Shown: positions 6,652 to 16,814, counted from the first letter of the stretch. The stretch: DNA of 64,000 nt from Bifidobacterium mellis (GCF_000967265.1 NZ_KQ033884.1:92157-156156), one strand, 5' to 3'. Program-made: numbers and translations. Notes: generated from the letters alone by a model not told the origin.

Positions 6652-9060
6652 ATGGCCGAAGAGGTGGATCGGGCGATGGAGGCATATCCGCGGGCCAAGG
6701 CCCGGACCCTGCGGTTTACGTTGGGTGCGCCACGGTCGGCCCTGGCGGTGGGGGACGGTTCGCGGGCCGTATTCCTGCGCTCCGACGGACCTGAAGACCT
6801 GGTGACCGGGCTCTGGCTGTCCGTCTTTGACCAGGAAGGCCGCCACCATGAGGTGCTCCTGGCTGACCCAAGGGCCCTGCTGGAGGATGCGGACCAGGAA
6901 CAGGTGCCAGCTGCCGAGTTGGCCCGCAGGGAGCGCTCGCGAGAGGGCGGTGAGGGCATTGTCACTTACAGCGTGGATGATGCCGGGGATCGCGTGGTCT
7001 TTGCCTTAGGCGGTCGGCTCTGGCTCTCGCTGATAGCCCCTGATGGTCTCACCGCCTCTACACGGGCCCTGAGCTTGGAAGACAGCGATTCGGCTGTGCT
7101 CAATCCTGCCATCAGCCCGGACGGCACCATGGTGGCCTATACCACTGGCGACCGCCTGATGGTGGTCACCATTGGGCAGGATGCCGGGCAGGATCGAGAA
7201 AGGGCTGTCCTGGCCCTGCGCCCAGGCACCGATGATCGGATGCGGCTGGGGCTGGCCGAGTTCGTGGCCGGCGAGGAGATGGACCGCTACCAGGGGTTCT
7301 GGTGGTCGCCGGATTCCAAGGCGCTGCTGGTCGAGCACACGGATTCCTCTGATGAGCCGATCTGGTACATCAGCGATCCGGCCAATCCCCAGGTCGGGCC
7401 GCGCGCCCGGCGGTATCCCCAGGCTCTGACCGCCAACGCCCGCGTCGGACTGAGCCTGGTCCTCCTGGGCCAGGATGATGCCGACCCCTGGGTGGGTGAG
7501 GTGGACTGGGACCATCAGGCCTTCGAGTACCTGGCTGTGGTCCGCTGGCAGGACGGGCATCGGCCCCTGCTGCTGGTTCAGAACCGCCGCCAGACCGAGG
7601 ACAGGATTCTGGATGTGCAGGTGCCGGATACCCGTCAGGGCTTGGAGCCGGGACAGAATATGACCCTGCTTGATCCCGAGGTGGCGCCCAAGGTGGCCAC
7701 CAGGGTGCTGCAGGAGCATGGCAACGACCAGTGGATCGACCTGGTGCCCGGGTTGCCGGCCTACCGGCCCCAGGGTGGGTTGGTGGACGCCTTCATCGAT
7801 ACTGAAGCCGACACCACGCGTTTGCGCCTGGACGGAAGGATCTTCTCCCCGGCTGGCTGCCAGATTCGACAGGTGCTGTCCGTGGAGGACCGCGATGTGC
7901 TGGCGGTGGTCTCCACTGACCCCCGCAGCTTCGACCTGATGCGTCTGGGCTACGACGGTTCCATCCATGTGCTCAACCGTCTGCCTGGGGTGTGGTCCGC
8001 CTCGCGAGCCGGCCATGGCATCGTGGTCAGCGGCCGGACCATGGCCTCGGCGCAGGGACAGGTGCGCCACTGCTACCTGGGGGCTGACGGGGATCTGGAC
8101 CGCCTGGGCGCTGAAGGGCTGGGCCTGGTGGGTGAAGCCCGCCCCGACAGCAGCGCTAGGCAGACAGGTGAACCTGTGCGGCCGGAGCATCAGGATCGCC
8201 CTGATCGCCGGGCCGTGGACGCCGGTCATATCAATAGCCAGGGGGCTATGAGTGCCGTCCTGGCCGACACCAGCAGCGATCCCGGGTTCACCCCCAACGT
8301 GGACTTCGTGCGCATGGGCCAGCACGAGCTGTTCGCAGCCATCGTCAGGCCGTCTGAATCCAGCCCCTACGCCAGCGCCGACAGCCTGCCCGTCCTGCTC
8401 AAACCCTATGGCGGGCCAGGTGCCCAGCAGGTGGTCTTCAACCAGTCCTACTACTGGGAGTCCCAGTGGTGGGCTGATCAGGGCTTCCTGGTCCTGACCG
8501 CCGACGGCCGGGGCACGCCTGGTCGTGGTCCTGCCTGGGATCGGGCCATCTTCGAGGACATGGCCCAGGTGACTCTGGATGACCAGCTTGAGGCTCTGGA
8601 GGCCCTGCCGGACTTCGCTCCCGAGGCCGACCTGGGGCATGTGGCCATGATTGGCTGGTCATATGGCGGCTTCCTGTCGGCCCTATCGGTTCTGCGGGCT
8701 CCCGACCGGATCCATGCGGCCTGTGCGGGCGCCCCGCCCACGGACTGGACTCTTTACGATACTCATTACACCGAGCGCTATCTGGGTCTGGACCCGGCCG
8801 TCTACCGCCGCAACGGGATCATTGATGACGCCCCCTCGCTGCGTCGCCCGCTGATGCTGATACACGGGTTTGCGGACGATAACGTTTCCGTGGCCAACAC
8901 CCTGAGGCTCTCCGGCGCTTTGATGGCGGCCGGTCGTCCCCATACGGTCCTGCCGCTGACCGGCATCACCCACATGACCAATGATGAAACAGTGGCCGAG
9001 AACCTGCTTATTCTGCAGCGGGACTTCCTGCGGGAGGCCCTCAAGAACAAGACGGACTGA
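6652..9060 (+). CDS. S9 family peptidase (dipeptidyl peptidase IV / prolyl oligopeptidase type)
   Basis: Serine exopeptidase or oligopeptidase of 802 residues, probably cytoplasmic because no signal peptide is visible. The N-terminal two thirds (about 30-540) resemble a DPP-IV beta-propeller. The C-terminal alpha/beta-hydrolase domain (about 560-800) has the nucleophile elbow GWSYGGF (Ser670), the acid in HGFADDNVS and the histidine in GITHMT. The start ATG at 6652 is fixed by GAGGAG six bases upstream. It would cleave dipeptides, often Xaa-Pro, from peptide N-termini during nitrogen acquisition; the exact specificity is not readable. It stands as a single gene ahead of the ClC gene, with a possible terminator between. 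Confidence 0.88.
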   Translation: MAEEVDRAMEAYPRAKARTLRFTLGAPRSALAVGDGSRAVFLRSDGPEDLVTGLWLSVFDQEGRHHEVLLADPRALLEDADQEQVPAAELARRERSREGGEGIVTYSVDDAGDRVVFALGGRLWLSLIAPDGLTASTRALSLEDSDSAVLNPAISPDGTMVAYTTGDRLMVVTIGQDAGQDRERAVLALRPGTDDRMRLGLAEFVAGEEMDRYQGFWWSPDSKALLVEHTDSSDEPIWYISDPANPQVGPRARRYPQALTANARVGLSLVLLGQDDADPWVGEVDWDHQAFEYLAVVRWQDGHRPLLLVQNRRQTEDRILDVQVPDTRQGLEPGQNMTLLDPEVAPKVATRVLQEHGNDQWIDLVPGLPAYRPQGGLVDAFIDTEADTTRLRLDGRIFSPAGCQIRQVLSVEDRDVLAVVSTDPRSFDLMRLGYDGSIHVLNRLPGVWSASRAGHGIVVSGRTMASAQGQVRHCYLGADGDLDRLGAEGLGLVGEARPDSSARQTGEPVRPEHQDRPDRRAVDAGHINSQGAMSAVLADTSSDPGFTPNVDFVRMGQHELFAAIVRPSESSPYASADSLPVLLKPYGGPGAQQVVFNQSYYWESQWWADQGFLVLTADGRGTPGRGPAWDRAIFEDMAQVTLDDQLEALEALPDFAPEADLGHVAMIGWSYGGFLSALSVLRAPDRIHAACAGAPPTDWTLYDTHYTERYLGLDPAVYRRNGIIDDAPSLRRPLMLIHGFADDNVSVANTLRLSGALMAAGRPHTVLPLTGITHMTNDETVAENLLILQRDFLREALKNKTD

Positions 9061-9062
9061 CG

Positions 9063-9092
9063 GCAGGGCTGCTTGGGCTGACGCCCTGCTTG
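9063..9092 (+). terminator. Candidate terminator after the S9 peptidase gene
   Basis: GCAGGGC (9063-9069) pairs with GCCCTGC (9083-9089) across a 13-base loop, directly after the stop codon. Only TT follows, so it may act weakly or only as mRNA-stabilising structure. Confidence 0.35.
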
Positions 9093-9117
9093 CGGTTGCT
9101 TCCGCTAGATTGGGGTT

Positions 9118-10425
9118 GTGCATATCCAACGAAAGCCTGACCAGACTCCAGGACCCAATCGCGGATTCCGGCTTCCCCGCAGCTGGGGCCTGGCGGTCTC
9201 GGTGCTCTGCCTGGGTCTGTTGGTCGGACTTTCCTCGGGCCTGCTGGCAAGGTTCTTCGAGCTGACTCAGGCCGGTCTACTGGGTTTCACCGAGACTCCG
9301 GAGGCTCCCACGGCTGAGGTGGTGCCGCCTATCAGAAGGCTGGTCTCAGTGACCATTGCCGGACTGGTGGCCGGACTGGTCTGGGCCTGGCTGCGGACGA
9401 GGAACAGGCTGGTTCCCTCGGTAGGCCAGGCTGTCAAAGGTGCGCCTATGCCCCCGGGACGGACTGTGGTTCATGTGCTTACCCAGATCTTTTTTGTGGC
9501 TGCTGGTGGCTCCATAGGCAGGGAGGTGGCCCCTCGAGAGGCTGGGGCCCTTCTGGGCGGTCTCTGGACCAGGATGGGCCGACGGCTGGGGCTGCATGAT
9601 CAGGATGGTCCGCTGCTTGTGGCTTCGGCGGCAGGAGCGGGATTCGCTGGCATTTACATCGCGCCTCTGACCGGTGCTTTTTTCGGCATCGAGGTGCTGC
9701 TGCGGCGGGTGGATGCCGAAGTGGTGACGGTCAATCTGGCCATGTCAGCCCTGGCTACCCTGGTCGGCGGATCCATCAAGGGATTTGCCCCCTACTATAA
9801 GGTCGGCTCCGAGTCCTTCCGGCCCTGGCTCATGGCAGTGGTCCTCCTGATCGGACCGGTCATGGGACTGCTGGGGGTCGGATTCCGGCGGATGACCTCC
9901 TGGGCTGAGGCCCATAGGACCAATGGCCCTGCGGCTATCTGGCAGCTGACGGGGGTTGCTCTGCTGACCGGTCTGGTCGCCTTGGCTGTTCCCCAGGTCA
10001 TGGGCAACGGTCGGGCTCTGGCCCAGATGGGCATGGATCAGCGCCTGCCTGCCGGGTTCTCCGGGCTCCAGTTGACTCAGTCCCTTGCCCTCCTGGCCCT
10101 CTTTGCGCTGGCCAAGGCCCTGCTGACCACAGCCACCATCCGTGCCGGGGCCTTCGGCGGCACCTTGACGCCTTCCATAGCCTTGGGATCCGCCATGGGT
10201 GCTGTTCTGGGGCTGTTGCTGGCTTGCCTTGTGCCCGGCCTGCCGGTCTGGCAGTGTGCCGTGATCGGCGCCGCCTCTCTGCTGGCCGCCTCCCAGCAGG
10301 CTCCGCTCATGGCCATGGCCATGCTCATGGAGGTATGCCACCTGCCGGTCATGGCCTTTATGCCCATGGGTCTGGCTGTGGCCCTGTCGATGGCGGTCTC
10401 ACGTCTGTTCGTGGCCAAGTCATAA
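9118..10425 (+). CDS. ClC-family chloride channel/transporter
   Basis: Integral membrane anion channel or Cl-/H+ exchanger of 435 residues with about ten hydrophobic segments. The ClC gating glutamate motif is seen as GSIGREVAPREAG (Glu136), the GREVAP variant common in actinobacterial members. The canonical first pore motif GSGIP is replaced by a divergent VPSVGQAVKG segment. The C-terminal half shows the GAFGGTLTPSIALG helix that corresponds to the GGxFxP motif. No CBS domains follow. The GTG start at 9118 has only a GGGG element close upstream and is the weakest part of the call. It is likely monocistronic. Whether it is a channel or an exchanger cannot be decided from sequence. Confidence 0.85.
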   Translation: MHIQRKPDQTPGPNRGFRLPRSWGLAVSVLCLGLLVGLSSGLLARFFELTQAGLLGFTETPEAPTAEVVPPIRRLVSVTIAGLVAGLVWAWLRTRNRLVPSVGQAVKGAPMPPGRTVVHVLTQIFFVAAGGSIGREVAPREAGALLGGLWTRMGRRLGLHDQDGPLLVASAAGAGFAGIYIAPLTGAFFGIEVLLRRVDAEVVTVNLAMSALATLVGGSIKGFAPYYKVGSESFRPWLMAVVLLIGPVMGLLGVGFRRMTSWAEAHRTNGPAAIWQLTGVALLTGLVALAVPQVMGNGRALAQMGMDQRLPAGFSGLQLTQSLALLALFALAKALLTTATIRAGAFGGTLTPSIALGSAMGAVLGLLLACLVPGLPVWQCAVIGAASLLAASQQAPLMAMAMLMEVCHLPVMAFMPMGLAVALSMAVSRLFVAKS

Positions 10426-10701
10426 ACCGTCGTCTGAGTCCGTGTTGCCCTGAGGGTCCGGCCTTGCGCGATGCCGATAGATTCCGTCCTTACTCATATA
10501 CGATGAAACCAAGACTGGTCGCGTGTCTGCCCTGCCGCCTCCGGCCTTGCATGAGCATTCACAATCAGCTGACCGGTCTGGGCCAGTAAGGAAGGGTGGC
10601 TATACTCAGGCCGGACGTAAGTCCGGGGAGGATGCAGCCAATCCGCGTGGAACAGGCCAGTGCCGTGATCCCCCGGACAGACAAGAAGGAGGTGCCTGGC
10701 G

Positions 10702-13335
10702 GTGAAGACCGTGTTGGCCATCTTCAGGCGAGATCTCTGGCGGATACTGCGCAACCCCGTGGCCTTGGTTGTGACCATCGGCGTGGCCGTGCTGCCCTCC
10801 CTCTATGCCTGGTTCAACATCATGGCCCTCTGGGACCCCTATAGCAACGCCAAGAACCTGCCCGTAGCCGTCGTCAGCATGGACCGAGGGGCGCAATCGG
10901 CGGAAACCGGCAGGATCAACGCCGGCAGATCGGTCATCCAGGAGCTGCGCGCCAACAAAAGCCTGGGCTGGAAGTTCATGGATGATGACCAGAGAGCCAT
11001 CGACGAGGTCCACTCGGGCCAGTGCTACGCGGCCATCATCATCCCTGAACGGTTCAGCGCCGACCTGGTCGGCATAGTCGAGGGGACCGGAAACAGGCCT
11101 GCCCTGAACTATTACGTCAATGAGAAGAAGAACGCCATCGCCCCCAAGGTGACCGACACCGGCGCCTCCACCATTGACCAGGAGATCAACACGGTCTTTG
11201 TCTCGGCTGTCAGCGATGCGCTGGCCGGGAAGGTCCTGCAGACCGCCGGCGATGCCCAGGGCGCGGCCGAGCAGAGCCGCAGCCAGGTGGTGGGCGACCT
11301 GGGGGACATCATCGGCCAGCTTGACCGGATGGACGGCCAGCTTGACCGGATTGGTTCCACCATGGGCCAGGCCCGGCAGACCGTGGCCGGCTCCAGAAAC
11401 GACATCAAGAACCTGCAGAGTCAAATATCGGCCACCCAGGCCACCCTGAGCAAGGCCCAGGACCACATGACCAGGACCCGCGATGACAGTCTTCGCTTCT
11501 CCTCCGCCCTGAACCAGGCCCTGGCGGACGGGTCGGTGCGGCTGTCCAGCGCGGTCACTGATGTGAATACAGTGGCAGGCGGAATCACCGCCGATCTGAA
11601 CGCCACCCAAGACAAGGTGGACCGGGTCAATTCCGGCCTGAGCCAGCTGGTCGACGCCAACGGGAAGGCCGTGGACCGGCTCCAGTCGGGTCTGGACCAG
11701 TCCGGACTGCATCCTGGGGATCCGGCCTATGAGAGCATCCAGCGGCAGATTGACAATCTGAAAAAGACCAACCAGCAGCAGAAGGCATCCCTGGATGCCT
11801 TCAAGAAGAACTCCTCGACGGCCCTGAATTCGGGCAAGCGGGCCGCATCGGACCTGAGCTCGGCCATGACCGACACCGGCGACTCCGGCATCAAGGCCCT
11901 GACTGCGGCCAGCCAGAGCCTGACGGGGACCACCATGCCCAACCTCCTTACCGGCCTGGACAACCTCAACGCTTCCAACGGCTCGCTTCAGGGTGCCCTG
12001 AGCAGCCTGTCCACTACGGCCGCCCAGACCGACGCCCTGCTGGACCAGCTGGACTCCACCATCGGTCAGGCCCAGTCGACCCTGTCCACCACCAGGACCT
12101 CCCTGGCCTCGGTCAGGTCCGACCTGGAGGGGGTTCGCACCGATGTGGCGGCGCTGGGGTCCTCGGCCGCCTGGAACCGGATGTCCCAGACCCTGGGGTT
12201 GAGCCCGGAATCCTTCGGGAAGGCCATGGCCTCGCCGGTTGAGCTGGCCTCGCACACGGTCTACCCGGTAAGCAACTACGGATCATCCGTGGCGCCCTTC
12301 TATACCAATCTGGCCCTCTGGGTGGGCGGGTTCATCCTGATAGCCATCTATAAGCTGGAGGTCGACAAGGAGGGCATCCGCAAGTGCACCGCCACCCAGG
12401 CCTACCTGGGCCGCTGGCTTCTGCTGGTCTTCGTCGGCTTCTTCCAGGCGCTGATCGCTACAGTGGGCGACCTGATGCTGGGCATCCAATGCCAACAGCC
12501 GGCCCTGTTCGTCCTGGCCGGGGTCTTCGCCTCCTTCGTCTACATCAACATCATCTATGCCCTGGCCGCCTCCTTCAGGCATATCGGCAAGGCCCTGGCC
12601 GTGGTTCTGGTCATCCTGCAGATACCTGGCTCATCGGGCATGTATCCCATCGAGATGATGCCTGACTTCTTCCGCAATCTGAACCCCTGGCTGCCCTTCA
12701 CCTACGGGATCAATGCCATGCGCGAGACCATCGGCGGCATGTACGGCAACCACTACTGGCAGGATATGCTCCACGTCTTCTGGTACCTTCCGGTGGCCCT
12801 GCTGATCGGACTGGTGGTGCGGCGGTACCTGCTCAACCTGAATGCCCTCTTCGACCGGCGGCTGGGCGCCACCGATCTGATGCTGACCGAGCAGAACCAT
12901 TCGGCCGACCGTCGTCTGAGCTTGGGCAGCCTGGCCCGCTCCATCCTGGGCGAGGGCGACTACCGTGCCGTCATAAGGCGGCGGGCGCATCGCTTCCTGG
13001 CCCTCTATCCAACGCTGATCCGGGCTGGTCTGGTCCTGGTCCTGCTGCCGGTGCTCTTCCTTATTCTGCTGTTCAGCACCGAGGCCAAAATCGTCATGCT
13101 GATCGCCTGCATCGCCTCCATCGTCCTGATCGACGCCTACCTGATCATCGTCGAGTACATCTGCGACGGCTATGTGCAGCAGCTGGGCCTGGCCGAGCGT
13201 CCCGGCATGGACTTCCACACCCTGATTCGCCCGCGCAGGCAGGGTCCCTCGGCTGTGACCAGGCTGACCACGGCCGTGCGCGAATCAGTCATGAACCACG
13301 ATGAGGAAGACGCTCACGAGGACGGTGACCGCTGA
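10702..13335 (+). CDS. YhgE/Pip domain membrane protein (first of tandem pair)
   Basis: Large membrane protein of 877 residues, phage-infection-protein type. An N-terminal membrane helix (about 20-40, ending LPSLYAWFN) leads into the extracellular YhgE domain with NYYVNEKKNAIAPKV. Next is a long Ala/Ser/Gln/Asp-rich predicted coiled-coil region (about 185-500). The C-terminal part (from about 530) is an ABC-2-permease-like bundle of some five helices plus two later helices near residues 770-820. GTG at 10702 has AAGGAGG nine bases upstream. The next gene encodes a paralogue and overlaps by one base, so the two probably form a heteromeric complex (inference). Relatives include YhgE and the type VII secretion protein EsaA; the substrate is unknown. 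Confidence 0.85.
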   Translation: MKTVLAIFRRDLWRILRNPVALVVTIGVAVLPSLYAWFNIMALWDPYSNAKNLPVAVVSMDRGAQSAETGRINAGRSVIQELRANKSLGWKFMDDDQRAIDEVHSGQCYAAIIIPERFSADLVGIVEGTGNRPALNYYVNEKKNAIAPKVTDTGASTIDQEINTVFVSAVSDALAGKVLQTAGDAQGAAEQSRSQVVGDLGDIIGQLDRMDGQLDRIGSTMGQARQTVAGSRNDIKNLQSQISATQATLSKAQDHMTRTRDDSLRFSSALNQALADGSVRLSSAVTDVNTVAGGITADLNATQDKVDRVNSGLSQLVDANGKAVDRLQSGLDQSGLHPGDPAYESIQRQIDNLKKTNQQQKASLDAFKKNSSTALNSGKRAASDLSSAMTDTGDSGIKALTAASQSLTGTTMPNLLTGLDNLNASNGSLQGALSSLSTTAAQTDALLDQLDSTIGQAQSTLSTTRTSLASVRSDLEGVRTDVAALGSSAAWNRMSQTLGLSPESFGKAMASPVELASHTVYPVSNYGSSVAPFYTNLALWVGGFILIAIYKLEVDKEGIRKCTATQAYLGRWLLLVFVGFFQALIATVGDLMLGIQCQQPALFVLAGVFASFVYINIIYALAASFRHIGKALAVVLVILQIPGSSGMYPIEMMPDFFRNLNPWLPFTYGINAMRETIGGMYGNHYWQDMLHVFWYLPVALLIGLVVRRYLLNLNALFDRRLGATDLMLTEQNHSADRRLSLGSLARSILGEGDYRAVIRRRAHRFLALYPTLIRAGLVLVLLPVLFLILLFSTEAKIVMLIACIASIVLIDAYLIIVEYICDGYVQQLGLAERPGMDFHTLIRPRRQGPSAVTRLTTAVRESVMNHDEEDAHEDGDR

Positions 13336-15665
13336 TGAGGAACATTTGGAGGATCCTGCGCAAGGACCTGGCCGATGCCACCAGCAACGTCATCGCCATC
13401 ATCGTCCTGATGGGCCTGATCATCGTCCCGGCCCTCTATGCCTGGTTCAACATCGCCGCCAGCTGGGACCCTTATAAGAACACCAAGGCCATCAAGGTGG
13501 CCGTGGCCAACACCGACAAGGGGTACAAGTCCGACCTGATCCCGGTCAGGATCAACGTGGGGGAGACGGTCACCAGCACCCTGCGGGCCAACGACCAGCT
13601 GGACTGGAGGTTCGTCAACCGCGACCAGGCCCTGGATGGGGTGCGCTCAGGCGAGTACTACGCCGCCATCGTCATCCCCAAGGATTTCAGCGCGGACATG
13701 ATGACCCTCTTCTCGCAGGATGTGAAGCACGCCAACCTTGAGTACTACCTGAACGAGAAGAAGAACGCCATCGCCCCCCATGTCACCGAGCAGGGGGCCG
13801 ACACCGTGGCCACAACCATCGACAAGACCTTCGTCAAAACCGTGGGGCAGGTGGGGATCGACCTGGCCAGCCAGGTTTTCACATACTCCCAGAGCCCCCA
13901 GGTGCAGGATTATCTGACCAGGACGACCGGCCACATCGACCAGATGTCGGAGAGGCTGACCACTGCCTCCAGCCAGGTGAATGCCTATGCGGGCCTTCTG
14001 GACTCCTCCGGAAAGATGATCGACTCCACCGGCCGGATTCTGGGCCGGTCCGACTCCGCCATGGCCGATGCCAGGAAGGCCCTGAACCAGGGAACCAAGG
14101 GGTCCAAGGATCTGGGCAAGTCCCTCTCCGGATCGGCCCAGGCGGTCGACGCAGCCCTTGACCAGGCCTCGGGCGCCTATGACACCATCGGCTCCAAGAT
14201 CGACGACGCCTTCGACAAGGTGGGCCGGCAGAGCGATGCCGTCAGCAGTCAGCTGGACGATCTGAGCCAACGGATCAGAGACTCGGCAGCCGACTACGAC
14301 GGGATGATCGCCAGCCTGGAAAATCTGCGCAGCACTGTGGAATCCGATGCCAATCTGACAGCGGACCAACGCCAGGCCCTGCTGACCGCCATCGATCAGG
14401 CCCAGGCCGGAATGCGCACAGCCCAAGCGTCCCAGCGCGACCTGGCCGACCGGATCAGCCAGGCCTCCCAAACGGCCAAGGAGGGCAATGACAAGCTGGG
14501 CGGTCAGCGGCAGGATCTGAAGAACAGGATCGCCCAGGCCCGCGCCTCGGTGGACCAGGTCCGCACCCAGTACCGCAATGACCTGAAGCCCCGCTTGGAC
14601 GGCCTGGCCTCTTCTATGGATACCGTGGTCACTTCGACCGACCGGCTGCTGACGGGTCTGGATGGAACCGTCAAGGGCGCCTCCGGGCTGACGGGCCCTA
14701 TGACCAATGACATCAGCCAGGCCAAGGACCAACTAGGGGAGATCTCCCAGCGTCTGGACCAGGCCTCCAAGCGGCTGACCGACCTGGGGGGACACCTGAC
14801 CCAGGCTTCTCAGGGCAAGGATACGCAGGAGGTCAAATCCCTGCTGAGCGGGGATTCCGAAACCCTGGCCGCACTTCTGTCCTCGCCGGTCGGCATCCAT
14901 CGGCATGCGGTCTTCCCGGTCATGAACTACGGGTCGGCCATGACCCCCTTCTACACCATTCTCTCCATCTGGGTGGGTGCCACCATTCTGGCGGCCATGA
15001 TGAAGGTGGCCCTGTCCGACAAGAAGAAGGCCTTCGTCCTGCACCTGGACTCCCTGCAGGATGCCTGGAAGAGGGCCGACGACCTGGATGAGGATCCCGA
15101 GGGCCGCCGCTCCTGGGGAGCCTTCCGCCCGGAGTCGCCAGGCAACGCCCGCCGCTTTGGCCTTCAGCTCTACCAGGAGTATTTCGGCAGGTTCGCGGTC
15201 TTCGCCCTGCTGGCCATCCTCCAGGGCTTCCTGATCGCGCTGGGAGACCTCTTCTACCTGAAGGTCCAGTGCGTCCATCCGCTGATGTTCGTGCTGGTGG
15301 CGGTCTTCGCCTCCTTCGTCTTCATGAATCTGATCTATACCCTGGTCGTCTCTTTCGGGGACATCGGCAAGGCCATCGCCGTCATCCTCCTGGTCATGCA
15401 GGTGGCTGGCTCGGGCGGCACCTTCCCCATGGAGACCCTGCCCGGCTTCTTCCAGGGGGTCTATCCCTTCCTGCCCTTCGTTCACGCCATCGGAGCCATG
15501 CAGTCGGCCGTTGCCGGAGCCTATGGCATGGAGTTCTGGCGGGAGATGGCCACGCTGGCTCTCTTCCTGGTGCCTTCTCTGCTGCTGGGGCTGGTCCTGC
15601 GCAAGCCCGTCATCCGCTTCAATGACTGGATCGTCAGAAACCTCGAGAGCACCCGGCTCATGTAG
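13335..15665 (+). CDS. YhgE/Pip domain membrane protein (second of tandem pair)
   Basis: Paralogue of the preceding gene, 776 residues, same architecture. It has an N-terminal helix ending VPALYAWFN, an extracellular YhgE domain with EYYLNEKKNAIAPHV, and a long heptad-rich region (about 190-500). The C-terminal membrane bundle contains GDLFYLKVQC and the motif AGSGGTFPMETLPGFF, matching PGSSGMYPIEMMPDFF in the first protein. The start ATG overlaps the upstream stop as TGATG, showing tight translational coupling. It lacks the extra C-terminal helices and the acidic tail of its partner. A role in transport, phage adsorption or envelope stress is possible from family members, but nothing here specifies it. 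Confidence 0.85.
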   Translation: MRNIWRILRKDLADATSNVIAIIVLMGLIIVPALYAWFNIAASWDPYKNTKAIKVAVANTDKGYKSDLIPVRINVGETVTSTLRANDQLDWRFVNRDQALDGVRSGEYYAAIVIPKDFSADMMTLFSQDVKHANLEYYLNEKKNAIAPHVTEQGADTVATTIDKTFVKTVGQVGIDLASQVFTYSQSPQVQDYLTRTTGHIDQMSERLTTASSQVNAYAGLLDSSGKMIDSTGRILGRSDSAMADARKALNQGTKGSKDLGKSLSGSAQAVDAALDQASGAYDTIGSKIDDAFDKVGRQSDAVSSQLDDLSQRIRDSAADYDGMIASLENLRSTVESDANLTADQRQALLTAIDQAQAGMRTAQASQRDLADRISQASQTAKEGNDKLGGQRQDLKNRIAQARASVDQVRTQYRNDLKPRLDGLASSMDTVVTSTDRLLTGLDGTVKGASGLTGPMTNDISQAKDQLGEISQRLDQASKRLTDLGGHLTQASQGKDTQEVKSLLSGDSETLAALLSSPVGIHRHAVFPVMNYGSAMTPFYTILSIWVGATILAAMMKVALSDKKKAFVLHLDSLQDAWKRADDLDEDPEGRRSWGAFRPESPGNARRFGLQLYQEYFGRFAVFALLAILQGFLIALGDLFYLKVQCVHPLMFVLVAVFASFVFMNLIYTLVVSFGDIGKAIAVILLVMQVAGSGGTFPMETLPGFFQGVYPFLPFVHAIGAMQSAVAGAYGMEFWREMATLALFLVPSLLLGLVLRKPVIRFNDWIVRNLESTRLM

Positions 15666-15701
15666 GGCCGAGTCCAACAGAAGGTGGTATAGGGTGAGAG
15701 C

Positions 15702-16793
15702 ATGAGCGTCCAACTGGTTGAGGAGCGCCGCTACGACCAAATCATGAAGGATCGCGTCCTTCCTGACCTGGCCTCCTGTCGCAGTGATGGATGGATGATC
15801 TCCCATGATGGCGGCGAGGACGGGGGAACCTTGTTGGACAAGGCCCATCTCGGCGGCGTGGACCCCTCCCGGCTCCTGCATTACGTCTGTTATGACAGGA
15901 CGCTGTTTCGCCAAGGTGCGGTGGAGTCCGGCTCGGCTCGTGTGCGCGGGGCCGTAATCATCTCCTTCGGTTTTTCGGAATTCGCCGACAAGTATCAGGA
16001 GATGGCCTGGTACTTCCTGATGCAGGGGTACTCCGTCTGCATTCCCGAGCATTGGGGGCACGGTTTCTCCGGCCGTGGTGTGAACGATCCCAGCCTGATC
16101 TGGGTGGATCATTGGCAGCGGTATGTGGCGGATCTGGCCGCCTTCTGCTCACAGGTGGGCCAGCAGTATGCCCAGGACAATCCCATGATGCTCTATGCCC
16201 ACTCCATGGGCGGCGGCGTGGCTGCGCGGATGCTGGAAACCTTCCCCTCGCTTATCGATAAGGCGGTCCTGTCATCGCCCATGATTGCGCCGCGGACCGG
16301 GTTCATGCCCTCGGTGGCCTGGACGGCGACAAACGCCGCCTGCATGATGGGCCGTTCGCGCAGCATGGCTCCGGGGTTCGGCCCATTCCTCCCCGAGCTG
16401 GACATGGGCAAGTACCCCAATGGCAGCCAGGCACGGGTGGCCTGGACCCATAAGTTGCGGGCCAAGGAGCTGCACTACCAGACCAGTGCCGCCACCTTCG
16501 GCTGGGTAAGGGAGAGCCTGGAGATGAGCCGGGCCATACTGCGTCCCGACCGGTGCAGTCGAGTGGAGACGCCCATACTGCTTTTCCAGGCTCAGCCCGA
16601 CCGGTTTGTGCTGCCGATGCCCCAGAACCGTTTTGTCGACCAGGTCCAGCAGGGCGGCTGCCAAGCCACGCTGGTACGCATCCCGGGCAGTATGCACGAG
16701 CTCTACCAGATGCCCGACAAGGTTCTGAGGCCTTACTTGGAGCGCATCTTCGACTTTTTCGACCAGCCCTGGCGGCTCGCTGACGACCGCTGA
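15702..16793 (+). CDS. Alpha/beta hydrolase, lysophospholipase/monoacylglycerol-lipase-like
   Basis: Cytoplasmic serine hydrolase of 363 residues in the Hydrolase_4 (serine aminopeptidase S33) family. The nucleophile elbow is AHSMGGG (Ser168). The acid is likely Asp in AQPDRFVLP and the histidine in GSMHELYQM, in the expected order. The N-terminal segment (about 1-80) is longer than in simple esterases and contains FSEFADKYQEMAWYF, typical of PldB-like lysophospholipases. ATG at 15702 follows the YhgE pair by 36 bp, so it may be cotranscribed. It likely hydrolyses lysophospholipids or monoglycerides; the substrate is inferred from family only. Confidence 0.8.
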   Translation: MSVQLVEERRYDQIMKDRVLPDLASCRSDGWMISHDGGEDGGTLLDKAHLGGVDPSRLLHYVCYDRTLFRQGAVESGSARVRGAVIISFGFSEFADKYQEMAWYFLMQGYSVCIPEHWGHGFSGRGVNDPSLIWVDHWQRYVADLAAFCSQVGQQYAQDNPMMLYAHSMGGGVAARMLETFPSLIDKAVLSSPMIAPRTGFMPSVAWTATNAACMMGRSRSMAPGFGPFLPELDMGKYPNGSQARVAWTHKLRAKELHYQTSAATFGWVRESLEMSRAILRPDRCSRVETPILLFQAQPDRFVLPMPQNRFVDQVQQGGCQATLVRIPGSMHELYQMPDKVLRPYLERIFDFFDQPWRLADDR

Positions 16794-16814
16794 TCAGTCG
16801 AAGAACGCGCAATC

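Noticed and set aside
7006-8640. 544-codon open frame on the minus strand opposite the S9 peptidase gene
   Set aside because: It mirrors codon positions of a GC-rich gene, has composition rich in Gly/His/Gln/Pro without domain motifs, and the plus-strand gene has full catalytic motifs and a ribosome binding site.
10606-12255. 549-codon minus-strand frame opposite the first YhgE gene
   Set aside because: Antisense artefact of high GC: no recognisable domain, Gly/Leu/Val/Gln-rich low-complexity product, while the plus strand encodes a clear YhgE protein.
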